Shown: positions 10,964-20,400 of the stretch, piece by piece | Numbering within the stretch: position 1 is the first letter of the stretch | Layout: each line of letters begins with the position of its first letter | Origin: Thereva unica | Lineage: Eukaryota > Arthropoda > Insecta > Diptera > Therevidae | NCBI GenBank assembly: GCA_949987705.1 | Contig: OX465286.1 | Location: 11,141,092 to 11,205,091 of the forward strand | Reading direction: 5' to 3' | Length of the DNA: 64,000 bases | Position numbers and translations under genes: made by a program | Notes under the pieces: model-generated | Databases searched by the model: none | What the model was told of the DNA's origin: nothing | The model's input: the letters and a program-made list of their open reading frames with translations, nothing else

Positions 10964-13900
10964 TAAAACAAAAACTAAAAGGTTTGCCGTAGTCCTGACT
11001 TGGGTCTTCTTGTTTTCATTGCAGAAGTAAATCACATGTGCAATGGTAACCAGAGGACAGTAGTCAACACTATGGAATATCCTGCTGGATTTACTACATT
11101 AGATTAGTGAGTTATATAAAGCTATAACAACAACCGCAATAATAATGAAATCTTAGTACAAGAAAAAAAAAACTAATTGAATTTTTATTTTTGTTAGAAA
11201 AAACTATAGAGGTTGGCCTTCAAGGAAAGGAGTCGGGGCATAGATCAGATTCATGCTAAAAAGTGCAGACAAATATAATTGGGTGCTAATTTGGGATCTA
11301 GTTTCATTCATCATTGTCAAGCGCTGGCTACCCACTAGGAGAGTTACTCTTGGTACCCCCCTAATCGGGGTGTCGCTGTTAGAGGCCGCCTCATAAAAGA
11401 AGGGAAATTAGCCTACCCTTCTATTGTGATCGATGTAACTACTCTTAGAGAAGCTATTTTTTATCAAAGTTAAGAGCTATACTGATGACATTTTTCCCGC
11501 AACCCAAGACTTGCCCGCTCGGCTCACCCCCATACCCTACAGCCCCCTCCCCTTCGCGCACAATTCGGTATAGAAGTTCGTTTATGAATAGAACAACTCG
11601 ACTGTGGAATAATCTCCCGCAGTCAGTATTTCCGTACTCGTACAACACCTTACAGTTCAAACGTGAGATTCATCGTCATTTTCTTCTACACCCTCCAGAC
11701 CCCCCCCCTAACCTTTTCTATTCTCCTCTATTCTTCAAATCAAGCTTACTACTACCCATTGCACCATGAACTGAACGACATGACGGGGACTGGTAGCATA
11801 AATTGTTACTCCTAAGCTTGGTTTTTTCATATAAAAAAAAAGAATTATGACAACGATCATAACATTTATCACAATTCATCTGTGACTGAGTCACAACTAG
11901 AGATGTTAGCAAGGAACTAAGCATTTATCACTACAAAAGCAACGCGATAATGCCAATTTGGTCCTAGATAACAAACATCTGAAAGTCTCATCTCTAACTC
12001 CATTTCTCTCTATCTTCACTTGTATCATCAGTATGCCCCGGCAGCAAACCCTAGACAATCAAGCTAAATATCATGCATCCGCGTGGCGCTATACGGCCAT
12101 GGGGTTAAAAACTGATCAGTCTGAAAGACTGAAGATCACCTAACAAAAAGGGGTTTCCCGATTCGTTCTTGTCATTGATAGTTTTTTGTGACTATTCTAG
12201 TGACTATCAGCTGTTTTTTGGGTATTCTAAGCACACACATATAGTCACAAGAAAATATCATGATGGTGTTTGTAATCGTGTAATGAGTCTGACAACGAAC
12301 CCAAAGTACACTCCAGAAAACATTCATGCAGTGAGGCTGTGTGTGTGTGTGTACGTTCAGGTCCGAGCACTTCTAATCAAACGCTATATGTCTGTCGAGT
12401 CTGTAAAAATATTATAAAAAAATATGCTAGAAACCTATTCTTTATGCTCTTGTGATCTGCAGTCACAATTTTTAATACACTGTTTGCAGATTTTCGTCAA
12501 AATGTAAGAATGCAAAAGTGTAATGCCAAATAGTCTCAAGTTAAGATTCACCACAAACTTGTGACTGCGTTGTGACTTGTGAGAATGCGTTGTGAGTTGT
12601 TATTGCGTTGTGACTTGTGACTGCTTTTAGAATATGGTAATCTTATACCCGTAACAACTTTAAGCCATCGTAGGAACGTAGTTGCACTCAGCAAGTTTTA
12701 TCGCTATTATTACAGCGAATGCTCCACTGAAATAAAGAACCTCCTGCCTACACGGCAACTTTTTTCCCGCAACACAGGACTAGCCAACTCGGCTCACCCC
12801 TTTCACCCTGCAGCCCTCCCCTTCGCGCACATTACGGTTTAGCTGTTCGTTTATAAATAGAACAACTCGGTTGTGGAACTCTCTTCCGCAGTCGGTGTTT
12901 CCGAGCTCATATAACATCTCTGAGTTCAAACGCAAGGTTCATCGACACCTACTCATGCACCCCCCAGACCCCTAACCTATCCTTTCTATTCTATTCTTCA
13001 GATCAAGCTTACTACAATACATTGCACCATGACTCGAACGACATGACGGACTAGTAGTACAAAGGGTGACTCCTAAGCTTCATCGTATCACAAAAAAAAA
13101 CTAGTTCGCTCGACTCTTCGGACACGCTGTTACAGGCTCGGAATTCGTTGCTGAATAGAATAGTCTTCCAATACCAGTATTTCCGAACTCGTAGTACGTC
13201 CAAAAGTTAAAATATAGGGCTCATCACATTCTGCTAGATAGATCACCTATCAGACTCTCCCAACATATCCCATTCCCTACTTTATTTCAAACTAACCCCA
13301 GTATTCTAAAACCCGTCACAAGTGTGCGAGGATAAGTTTCAACTTGTAGGCATGAATAGTAAATGAAAAGAGTAAAGTAGAAGCGAAGTAGAGATGTGAA
13401 GTATACGTATCTTCTGTCGGCAACAGTGACATAGAGAAACTAAAATAAGAAGTTCATTAGAAGTAAGCGCGAGTCGCCAAAGCTTTGGCTTATGGCTGGT
13501 CATAATTTTATAATAGGGTGGTAAATGTGATGTTTTCACCCTAGACTTTAATTACCTATAGTGGTGTATATCCAGCACATCGAAATGTCGTGCCATAAAC
13601 AACTTTACACTAAAATTTGAAGCTTTCTGAAATGATTTTTAACTTTTCGTGTTAACCTGTTCACCCGAGCAGCGGACGTTTTTTCCACCACCATTTCAGC
13701 TGTTGACTATGTTTTTTTTATCGTGTTTTAATATAATTAGATATTGTAATTGTATTTCTGGTATGATTTTATTTTCATAAATTGTTGACACATAGAACGC
13801 GCTCCAGCATCCGCCTCCACCGCGTATTTGCCAGCTGTTCCGTGTATATACAGGTCATACATAAATTGTCATTTCAGAGAAAATTTAGCCATGCTGAAAA

Positions 13901-16900
13901 AAGTGACTAAAATGTGTCGCTGCCTCCCGGACTATTAGTACGAAAGGCACGAACAGGCACAGTTTCGCTCATGCACAGTTTTTCCAGCTGAAATATTGAT
14001 ATCAGTCCAAAGGCTAAAAATATTCGTAAATAATATTCATGTGCTGAATGACCTAGACAGGAGTAACTATATTATTCTGGCATGGGGATACCGAGCGAAG
14101 AAGTGCGTCCGAAATGCAACGAAATTACGGATTGTATAGACCCAAACCAAAATTGGTAACCAGAATGAACTGATTTAAGATCAGCAATACAGGTAAATAT
14201 CCTGGAAAGTAGATCGAAACTTTCATCTAGTCAATAACGGGAGTTAAGCACGGCAAGTAGCACCAACAAGGTGGGGACTGGTATAAGATAAAGGGAGGAG
14301 ATGGGCTCACCTCAATCTCCCGTTCAGGTCGATCTTCCGCTCAGCTTGATCTCCCGTTCAGCGTGATCTCTATTTCAGGTGGATCTCCCATTGCGATCGA
14401 TCTCCTGTTCAGATCGATTTCCCGCTCAGCTTGATCTCCCGTTCAGCTCGATCTCTATTTCGGGTTGATCTCCCGTTCAGCTCGATCTCCCGTTCAGTCC
14501 AATCTCTCGCTCAGCGCAATCTTCCACTCAGCTTGATCTTCCGCTCAGCTTGATCTCCCGTTCAGATCGATCTCCCCTGCTCAACTTGATCTCCCGTTCA
14601 GCTTGATCTCTATTTCAGATCGATCTCCCGCTCAGCTCAATCTCCCGTTCAGGCCAATCTCTCGCTCAGTTCGATCTCTGTTTCAGGTCGATCTCCCTTT
14701 CAGCTCGATCTCCCGCTTAGCTCGATCTCCCGGTTTAGGCCAATCTCTCGCTCAACTCGATCTCCCGTTCAGCTGGATCTCCCGTTTAGGTCGATCTCCC
14801 GCTAACACAGATGGTTGTGTTTCTGTGGTTTTGCCGGCTATCCCGTTCAGGCCAATCTCTCGCTCAGCTCGATCTCCCGGTTTAGCAGGATCTCTCGTTC
14901 AGGTCGATCTCCCGCTAACCCCGACGATTGTGTTTCTATGGTTATGCCGGCTGTTATTGAGGATATCGACTTTGCCAAATCGAAGTCCCATTACAAAAAC
15001 ATTTTGTTTCGATTTTTGTTTAATGTCAGCCCTTTTTTAATTTATAAGTCTGCTGTTAGAAAGTTTCTAGGAGCACGACGCAGTGGCGTAGCTAGGTAAT
15101 CAAGGGCCCTGGGGCGAATCAAAAAATGAGGCCCCACTGCTATCTAAACTGGTTAGGTTTTATCAAGTAAAAATATTAAATATACGAATACTTTAAAAAT
15201 GCTAAGCTACTTTATCATCAGCTCTTTTTCGTGCACTGCAGGGCAGGTAATAAAAATATTAAACAATAACAACATAAATTACGATTAATACTTGCTAGGT
15301 ATTGAGCAATAAAACGAAATAGAAAAGATTCAAGGGTTTATTATGTAAAGGTCGGACCTACCAACTGACTAAATAACAATTATATTTACAATCTTTTCCT
15401 AGCTTTAGTTTTCGCAAAAGTATCAATGACTTCGGTTAAATCCAGGCTTGATGCGGTTTTGTTTTCAATTGCTATTAGCGATAAATGTCGGAGTCGAGTT
15501 TGGCCCACACTATTTCTTAAATAATTTTTTATTATTTTTAATTTGCTAAATGACCTTTCAGCTGCTGCAGAAATAACAGAAATTGTAAAGAATAATAACA
15601 TTGCTGTAAATACTTCCGTCAGGTCGCATTCTAGCACTCCATATTTGCTTATTATTACCTTACATAATTGGTGAACAGTCCATGCTTGAGTAGCCGAAAT
15701 CCATAGATTTGACATGATTGATTTGACGTAACAGACATCAATATGAGTGGTACTAAAATCAAATAAAATTGAACCACTATTTTGACCAGTACTAAAAAGT
15801 TTATTAACATCAGCTTCCTTATTCCTGATACAGCATTAATTTTTTAACCGTTCTCGAAAAAAAAATCTTGACTCGAATTCACAATAAAACGCACATATCG
15901 CTATCCGTCAAATTGACAACACTGCCAACCCACAGAAAGAATTTAGGGGAAATCCCTAGGTATAACTTTCGAATTTCTCTCAACTGAGTTGCCATGATTA
16001 AAGTCGGGTTGCTTCTTCTTTTCTTCTTTAAACTCCTTTAATCCCTCATGGGACATAGGGCGGAAACAGTTGCCCTCCAGCGGACTCTGTTTTGCGCGAC
16101 AGCTCTCAGCTTCGACCAGGATCTCTCAGTTGTTGCGGCTTCTTCTAGTAGGGTTCTCTTCCACGTTGTTCTAGGTCTTCCTACTCGACGGGAACCTTGC
16201 GGATTCCAGTCAAGGGCCTGTTTGGCTAGGTTTTCGTTTTCGCGTCGCAAGGTGTGGCCAACCCAATTCCATTTCCTTCGCCTGATTTGGTCGTCTATCC
16301 TTTTTTGGCCGGCACGGCGCCAAAGTTCTTCGTTTGAAATTCTATCTTGCCAGCGGATTTTCAGGATACGACGAAGGCATCTGTTGATGAAGACTTGTAG
16401 ACGCCCTGTGATGAATTGGGTGACTTTCCATGTTTCGCAACCGTACAAAAGAACTGCCTTAACGTTGGAGTTGAACAGCCGCAATTTGGTGTTAGTTGAG
16501 ATCTCCGTTGATCTCCATATGCGGGACAGGCATGCATATGCGCCTCGTGCTTTGTTTATTCTGGAACTTACGTCTTCTTCTGCCCCACCATTTTCGGTAA
16601 TAACACTACCGAGGTAGCAGAATTTATTTACCAGTTCCACGTCACGGTTATTCAGCGCTGTCCGTTCAATGGTGTTTGCATTTATCCGCATTTCTTTAGT
16701 TTTAGTTGGATTTAGCCTTAAGCCTGCTGGACTACTTTCTGTTGCCAAATTGTTCAACATGTTTTTGAGGTCTTGGTGTCTGTGGGCCAGCAAACAGATA
16801 TCATCGGCGTAGTCGAGGTCCTTAAGGCGGTCTACCAAACCCCATTGTATGCCGCCTGTTCGATTATCTAGAGCGCCGACAAGGATGTCATTTATTACTA

Positions 16901-19900
16901 TAAGAAATAGTAAAGGCGAAAGTAGGCATCCTTGTCGTACTCCTGAGCTCACCTCAAAGCTGTCGGATAATTTTCCATTATGGAGAACTCTGCATTTGGA
17001 ATTGCTATATAGGGCTTTTATCAATTCTATTATTTTATCAGGCAATCCACGTCGCCGTAGTGCCTGCCATATAAAGCTCCTATTGACCGAGTCGAACGCT
17101 TTCTCATAATCTACGAAAGCAAGGTAAAGGGGGGATCGGAATTCAGTAGACTGCTCCACTATTATTCTCAAGGTGTTAATATGATCAATACAGGAGCGGC
17201 CCTTCCTGAATCCGGCCTGCTGCCTCCTAAGCGTTCGGTCAACTGCCTCACTTATCCTAGATAGTAATATATGGGACAAAATTTTGCCCACTGTAGATAG
17301 TAAACAGATGCCTCTCCAGTTGTCGCATATTGTTAGGTCCCCCTTTTTTGGTATTTTGACTATGATACCTTCCGTCCAATCCTCCGGAAAGGTACAGGTG
17401 TTCCATGCTATTTCTAGGATTGGCTGAAGCGCATCTGCTATGAGGCTTGAGTCGGCTTTCAACAATTCTGGCGGGATGCCATCTTTCCCAGCTGCTTTAC
17501 CATTGGCCATCGCATGAATTGCGGTTACTATTTCCGTCTTGGATGGGGCCCGGGTGGTAATTCTTATTGGCTGTGCATTGTTGCTGGTTTCCTGAGGTTC
17601 CTGCGTAAATGAACCATTCAGGGCGGCGAAGAAGTAATCTCTCCATCTTTGGAGCTGCTCCTCGTCGGTGCACAGCAGCCTTCCATCCGCACTCTTAACG
17701 GCATGCTTTTTAGTAGAGTGCTTTCCCGAGAGCTGTTTAGTGATTTGGTACAGCACCTTACTGTTGCCTGTGTTTGCCGCGTTTTCCGCTTTTTCTGCGA
17801 GCTCGTTTATCTGCTGCCTTTTATCACGCCGGACACTTCTCTTAACCTCCCGGTGTAATTGGGAGTATTCCCGTTCTAATTGGTGACGTCTTTCCGGGTC
17901 ATTTGTGGAGTTTACGCTATTTTTGAGGGCCCTTCTGCGTTCTATTTTTTGCCAGGTTGTGTCCGAGATCCAGTGTTGCTGGTTTCTTTGGACATAACCG
18001 ATGCTTGTTTCCGCAGCCGTCAATATCGCGCCCTTTGTCGTACTCCACAATTCCTCAATATTTGTGTCGTCAGAAACGGTTTGCTGGTTTAATAATTCTA
18101 AAAAGTTTCCAGCGAATTCCCGCTTTTTAACGCTCTCCCGCAGAAGGTCTACGTTAAACCGTCTACGGGTTATAGCATCATGTTGCACGTTTCTGATTGC
18201 GGCGATTTTAAGGCGAATAGTTGCTACAACCAAATGGTGGTCGCTTCCAGTATCCGCTCCCCTGAAACTCCTGACATCCTCAAGAATAGTTCTCCATCTG
18301 CGGCTAACGGCCACGTGATCTATCTGATTTCTCGTTCTACCATCGGGCGATACCCAGGTCTCCTTGTGTATCTTCTTGTGACAAAAGTAAGTTCCACCTA
18401 CCATGAGTTGGTGGGAACTACAAAAGTCAACGAAAAGCTCACCATTGTTATTGGTAACTTGGCTTAGGCCTTGGTTTCTAATTGTGTGTTCAAGGCCGGT
18501 GTTGTCACGGCCGATCTGAGCGTTTAAGTCACCCATTAAAACAATGATGTCTCCCCTTGGAATAGAGCGAAAAACCTCATTCAGTCGCATATAGAACTCG
18601 TCCTTGATGTCATCTTCTGCGTCTTCAGTTGGAGCATAGCATTGGACTACCGCAGTACTTCTTAGTCTGGTACGCAGGCGCACGGTAATAATCCTCTCAG
18701 AAACCGGTGACCAGCTAATGAGGCTGGACCTGGCTTCTTTGGTGAGTATTACGCCAACGCCACTCCTACGGCTTTCAGTTTCGTTTCTACCAGAATATAA
18801 GAAGGACTCACCGTTTGGGCAGATATGTTCCCCCGCATCGGGCCATCTGGTCTCGCTAAGTCCCATGATCTTGATTTTATATCGATTCATCTCGTTGAGG
18901 ACTTCATCCAGCCGTCCCTCAGCCAGCAGTGTTCTCACATTCCATGATCCGATTCGTGTCCTTGTTCGAAAAGCAAAGGTCGTCGTCGTGTTGTCCGTCC
19001 GGTTCCGAGGCATTGTTTGCCGATTCGTAGCAATGGTGTTTTTTATGGGAGCGGGTTGCTAACCCCCACTCAGCACAACCGACTTAAAACTCTGTTTTGT
19101 GGCGCAGAGAGCTCGCCATTCGCCCGTCTCCCGTTAGCTCCTTCCGAAGAAGTACCCCAGAGGGCACCGCGGGGAGGTGGGATTAGGACTTGCTAACTGC
19201 TAGGTGTTCGTCTGCAGTGACTTTTCTCGAATCTTGACAGAAGTGACAAATCGGGTGCCACCACTTTCCGAGGTCTTTGTTAGCCGTTCGCCCCCCGGGT
19301 TGCTACCTGTCATATTTATTTTGAAAATGGGAGAAATTTTTAAAAGTTCAGTTCGATCGATCTTTCTGGTAAGGATTCGAGGGCCCCCTGAGCTTGAGGG
19401 CCCCGGGGCACTGCCCCGCCTAGCCCCTAGGTAGCTACGCCACTGGCACGACGGCATCCTGGTACCTGACGCCTATTATCTAATTTCTCTCGCGTGTGTA
19501 ATTTTGATTTACTTATATGCATTTGTTTGTTGCATAAAAACACATTCACACATACACTTTACAAAATTCTCCAGAACACACACACACACATTATATCTAA
19601 GTGTCTTGACTAAGTCCATATTCTTTCTTTTCCAGCTGCTCAAATCCCTCAGAGAGGAAGTGAGTATTTAAACGTTAATTAAATAAAATAAAATTAACAT
19701 TTTAATAAAATTTCTTGTTTAAAATCAAAAAGCCTTTCAAAAATTTTCTTCATTTGTTACAGGCTGCAAGAAGAAGGAGGAACATCAATCAGAACATATG
19801 CCAACACCAAAGAAACCACGTTTAGTTTTTACAGATCTGCAAAGGCGGACACTGCAAGCTATTTTTAAAGTTTGTTTTGATATTTATTAATTATGATTTA

Positions 19901-20227
19901 AATTTATTTATTTATTAATAATTTTTATTCATTTTTTTTTTTTAGGAGACAAAGCGGCCTTCAAAGGAAATGCAAGTAACAATAGCACGGCAATTAGGCT
20001 TAGAACCAACAACAGTAGGAAATTTCTTTATGAATGCACGTAGACGATCAATGGATAAATGGAAGGATGAGGATCCAAAGAATATGAATCAAGCATTATC
20101 GCCTGGAAATCAGCATTCTCTAGATTTAGATGATGATAATGATATGGACTTAGAATTAGGGCAAGATAATGATTTTGATTTGGATCATGATCGTGATACT
20201 GATCATGACCATGATGATATGTTGTGA
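5899..20227 (+). CDS. onecut: Onecut transcription factor (CUT + homeodomain), four coding exons
   Basis: Nuclear DNA-binding regulator, the insect member of the HNF6/Onecut family, known in flies for roles in neural differentiation. Joining 5899-7708, 19636-19659, 19763-19869 and 19946-20227 gives one open frame of 740 residues. Domains in order: Gln/His-rich tracts (about 48-116), the conserved Ser/Thr/Pro box with LTPLQPLPPIST near 258, the CUT domain (about 525-603), a short linker bearing the microexon residues, and the homeodomain (about 628-687) with NFFMNARRR in helix 3. That gives Phe48 and Met50, the Onecut signature. The tail is Asp-rich. ATG at 5899 is preferred (A at -3, G at +4, giving MESIGE); an ATG at 5884 would add five residues. 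Intron 1 is 11,927 bp and full of transposons; introns 2 and 3 are 103 and 76 bp. Translation may continue past the TGA. Confidence 0.95.
7930..8310. repeat. 144-bp tandem repeat with GGAGGAGA hairpins
   Basis: CGATGG recurs at 7965, 8109 and 8253, exactly 144 bp apart. The third unit is partial, and a diverged piece follows at 8405-8440. Each unit has two short palindromes of the form GGAGGAGACTCAATCTCCTCC (8-bp arms, 5-base loop; here 21 bases written as arm GGAGGAGA, loop CTCAA, arm TCTCCTCC). The unit also contains a shared block TTGCTATAGCTTCTTAATCG. Confidence 0.85.
8469..8758. mobile_element. MITE, TIR GGGTGCTTTCAGTA
   Basis: The 290-bp element starts GGGTGCTTTCAGTATTGCAT and ends with the inverse, including TACTGAAAGCACCC. 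ATT flanks both sides as a probable 3-bp duplication. The flanking sequence when rejoined resembles the neighbouring sequence at 8328-8385, an apparent empty site in a diverged duplicate. No coding content. Confidence 0.75.
8819..8881. mobile_element. Truncated right end of the GGGGTCGTCC MITE family
   Basis: It matches the right ends of the elements at 26852-28642 and 45655-46419, with GGTGAGATTCG, a C-rich tract, and a terminal TTAATGGACGATCCC. The left end is missing. Confidence 0.6.
9430..9740. repeat. Dispersed repeat shared with 50 kb and 57-58 kb loci
   Basis: Two blocks are recognisable. One has GGAAATACTGGTCAG and GGGATTGAATT (9455-9500), also found near 58350-58480 and weakly at 50150-50200. 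The other has CGTTGGAAAGG..CTCGC and AAGGGGTTCGG (9648-9715), also at 50038-50115 and 57362-57395. No inverted ends or coding were seen. Confidence 0.6.
11025..11106 (+). other. Candidate cassette exon in onecut intron 1
   Basis: An 82-bp interval is preceded by a pyrimidine-rich tract ending TTTTCATTGCAG and followed by a strong donor-like GTGAGT at 11107. In the phase left by onecut exon 1 it is open, reading EVNHMCNGNQ and on through the interval, while the other two phases hit stops at once. Being 82 nt, inclusion would shift the microexon and homeodomain exon out of frame, leading to a stop at the end of the next exons. It would act as a poison or isoform exon if used. Use is unproven. 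Confidence 0.25.
11491..11843 (+). mobile_element. LINE 3'-end fragment (C-terminus of ORF2 and tail)
   Basis: The plus strand encodes a typical non-LTR retrotransposon C-terminus (SFMNRTTRLWNNLPQ, then VFPYS and FKREIHRHF), followed by a short 3' UTR and an A-run at 11832. It is 5'-truncated. Related, more decayed copies lie at 12760, 13101, 31018 and 58248. Confidence 0.65.
12150..12640. repeat. Dispersed repeat with GTGACTATCAGCTG core
   Basis: It shares TTGTCATTGA, GTGACTATCAGCTGTTT and the closing GTGACTTGTGACTGCTTTTAGA with the copy at 39458-41280. There the closing block is split by a hAT-like insertion. No coding was found. Confidence 0.6.
12760..13100 (+). mobile_element. LINE 3'-end fragment, second copy
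   Basis: Parallel to the copy at 11491 (shared TTTTTCCCGCAAC, CTCGGCTCACC, TAGAACAACTCG and GAACGACATGACGG). The coding frame is broken by stops. It ends in an A-run at 13092. Confidence 0.65.
13101..13265 (+). mobile_element. LINE 3'-end fragment, third decayed copy
   Basis: It directly follows the A-run of the previous copy and repeats CTCGACTCTTCGG, GAATAGAATAGTC and CAGTATTTCCGAACTCGTA. It is strongly diverged. Two fragments of one LINE family in direct head-to-tail contact suggest repeated insertion at the A-run. Confidence 0.5.
14312..14920. repeat. 17-bp minisatellite GATCTCCCGTTCAGCTC
   Basis: About 35 units of 17 bp, with CCC/TCC and GTT/GCT variants. A longer insert reading CGCTAACNCNGA..TTGTGTTTCT occurs near 14800 and again at 14910, so part of the array was copied as a larger block. 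The open frame across it is a repeat artefact. Confidence 0.9.
15386..15715 (-). pseudogene. hAT transposase C-terminal (hATC dimerisation) fragment
   Basis: The 109-residue open frame contains the hATC signature SAAAERSFSKLKIIKNYLR followed by RLRHLSLIAIEN. The rest of the transposase, including the catalytic RNase-H-like fold, is absent from this element. The fragment cannot act alone. Confidence 0.85.
16014..19295 (-). mobile_element. RTE-type non-LTR retrotransposon, apparently full length
   Basis: A 3282-bp insertion in the hAT element, flanked by a 9-bp duplication CGGGTTGCT (16005-16013 and 19296-19304). The 5' UTR is about 280 bp (19014-19295). The 3' UTR is only about 24 bp, ending in a GAAGAAAAGAAGA-like tail. 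A single ORF and a very short 3' end fit the RTE clade. Other copies in the window: 23242-23661 (internally deleted), 35555-36529 (decayed), 49105-49230 (fragment) and 59817-59968 (3' end). Confidence 0.9.
16038..19013 (-). CDS. RTE ORF: AP endonuclease plus reverse transcriptase, intact frame
   Basis: The 991-residue protein nicks target DNA and copies its RNA into the nick. The N-terminal endonuclease has GSWNVRTL (22-29), GLSETRW (51-57), MGDLN (160-164) and SDH (257-259), so the expected catalytic residues are present. The reverse transcriptase has KAAGKDGIPPELLK, QAGFRKGRSC, FVDYEKAFDSVNR, GVRQGCLLSPLLF and the catalytic YADD (735-738). The C-terminus has the RTE-typical WNWVGHTLRR and GRPRTTW. 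There are no internal stops or frameshifts, and the stop lies about 24 bp from the element end. The copy may be young and possibly competent; that is inference from the open frame and clear target duplication. Confidence 0.93.
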   Translation of the reverse strand: MPRNRTDNTTTTFAFRTRTRIGSWNVRTLLAEGRLDEVLNEMNRYKIKIMGLSETRWPDAGEHICPNGESFLYSGRNETESRRSGVGVILTKEARSSLISWSPVSERIITVRLRTRLRSTAVVQCYAPTEDAEDDIKDEFYMRLNEVFRSIPRGDIIVLMGDLNAQIGRDNTGLEHTIRNQGLSQVTNNNGELFVDFCSSHQLMVGGTYFCHKKIHKETWVSPDGRTRNQIDHVAVSRRWRTILEDVRSFRGADTGSDHHLVVATIRLKIAAIRNVQHDAITRRRFNVDLLRESVKKREFAGNFLELLNQQTVSDDTNIEELWSTTKGAILTAAETSIGYVQRNQQHWISDTTWQKIERRRALKNSVNSTNDPERRHQLEREYSQLHREVKRSVRRDKRQQINELAEKAENAANTGNSKVLYQITKQLSGKHSTKKHAVKSADGRLLCTDEEQLQRWRDYFFAALNGSFTQEPQETSNNAQPIRITTRAPSKTEIVTAIHAMANGKAAGKDGIPPELLKADSSLIADALQPILEIAWNTCTFPEDWTEGIIVKIPKKGDLTICDNWRGICLLSTVGKILSHILLSRISEAVDRTLRRQQAGFRKGRSCIDHINTLRIIVEQSTEFRSPLYLAFVDYEKAFDSVNRSFIWQALRRRGLPDKIIELIKALYSNSKCRVLHNGKLSDSFEVSSGVRQGCLLSPLLFLIVINDILVGALDNRTGGIQWGLVDRLKDLDYADDICLLAHRHQDLKNMLNNLATESSPAGLRLNPTKTKEMRINANTIERTALNNRDVELVNKFCYLGSVITENGGAEEDVSSRINKARGAYACLSRIWRSTEISTNTKLRLFNSNVKAVLLYGCETWKVTQFITGRLQVFINRCLRRILKIRWQDRISNEELWRRAGQKRIDDQIRRRKWNWVGHTLRRENENLAKQALDWNPQGSRRVGRPRTTWKRTLLEEAATTERSWSKLRAVAQNRVRWRATVSALCPMRD
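19636..19659 (+). CDS. onecut: onecut microexon 2 (24 nt)
   Basis: It is preceded by TTCTTTCTTTTCCAG and followed by GTGAGT. It adds AQIPQRG plus shared codons between the CUT domain and the homeodomain linker and keeps frame (phase 1 in, phase 1 out). Skipping it would also keep frame and remove eight residues. The sequence alone shows good splice signals; inclusion is inferred. Confidence 0.85.
19763..19869 (+). CDS. onecut: onecut exon 3 (linker and homeodomain N-terminus)
   Basis: The acceptor is GTTACAG. Together with the last base of exon 2 the exon encodes S then CKKKEEHQSEHMPTPKKPRL and on to AIFK. It carries the basic N-terminal arm and helix 1 of the homeodomain. It ends AAA before GTTTGT, a weaker donor than those of the other introns. 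Confidence 0.93.
19946..20227 (+). CDS. onecut: onecut exon 4 (homeodomain helices 2-3, acidic tail, TGA)
   Basis: The acceptor follows a T-run (TTTTTAG). It encodes ETKRPSKEMQ through NARRRSMDKW, then an Asp-rich tail ending HDHDDML and a TGA at 20225-20227. The TGA is followed by C (TGACAT), a context known in flies to favour readthrough, and the frame stays open beyond it. Confidence 0.93.
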   Translation, partial: ETKRPSKEMQVTIARQLGLEPTTVGNFFMNARRRSMDKWKDEDPKNMNQALSPGNQHSLDLDDDNDMDLELGQDNDFDLDHDRDTDHDHDDML

Positions 20228-20365
20228 CATACTACATCGCCTTTATCATCAATGAATCATAATCAACAGCAGCAGTTGCATCAGCAACAGCATGATCATC
20301 ATCAGCATCATCAAAGTATACATCAGCATTTGCAGCGTCACCATCAACAACAACAACAACAACAG

Positions 20366-20400
<35 letters not shown>

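Larger units (their letters stand above)
15081..19445 (-). mobile_element. hAT-superfamily DNA transposon, internally deleted, interrupted by an RTE element
   Basis: Terminal inverted repeats CAGTGGCGTAGCTA stand at both ends. They are flanked by a perfect 8-bp target duplication GCACGACG (15073-15080 and 19446-19453), the hAT hallmark. After removing the nested retrotransposon only about 1.1 kb of hAT sequence remains, including a C-terminal dimerisation fragment. The copy is therefore nonautonomous. It sits inside onecut intron 1, antisense to the gene. Confidence 0.92.
7709..19635 (+). other. onecut intron 1, 11.9 kb, transposon-filled
   Basis: It starts GTGAGT and ends TTTTCCAG. It separates the CUT-domain exon from the homeodomain exons. 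The contents, listed separately, are tandem repeats, MITEs, LINE 3' ends, a 17-bp minisatellite and a hAT element carrying an RTE retrotransposon. The segments 8882-9430, 9745-11020, 11110-11490, 11845-12150 and 13266-14310 show no recognisable gene or element beyond short A/T runs and CA repeats (for example 10936-10961). Confidence 0.85.

Noticed and set aside
16048..18467. Plus-strand frames opposite the RTE ORF
   Set aside because: Shadows of the intact 991-codon minus-strand ORF, which has all the family motifs.
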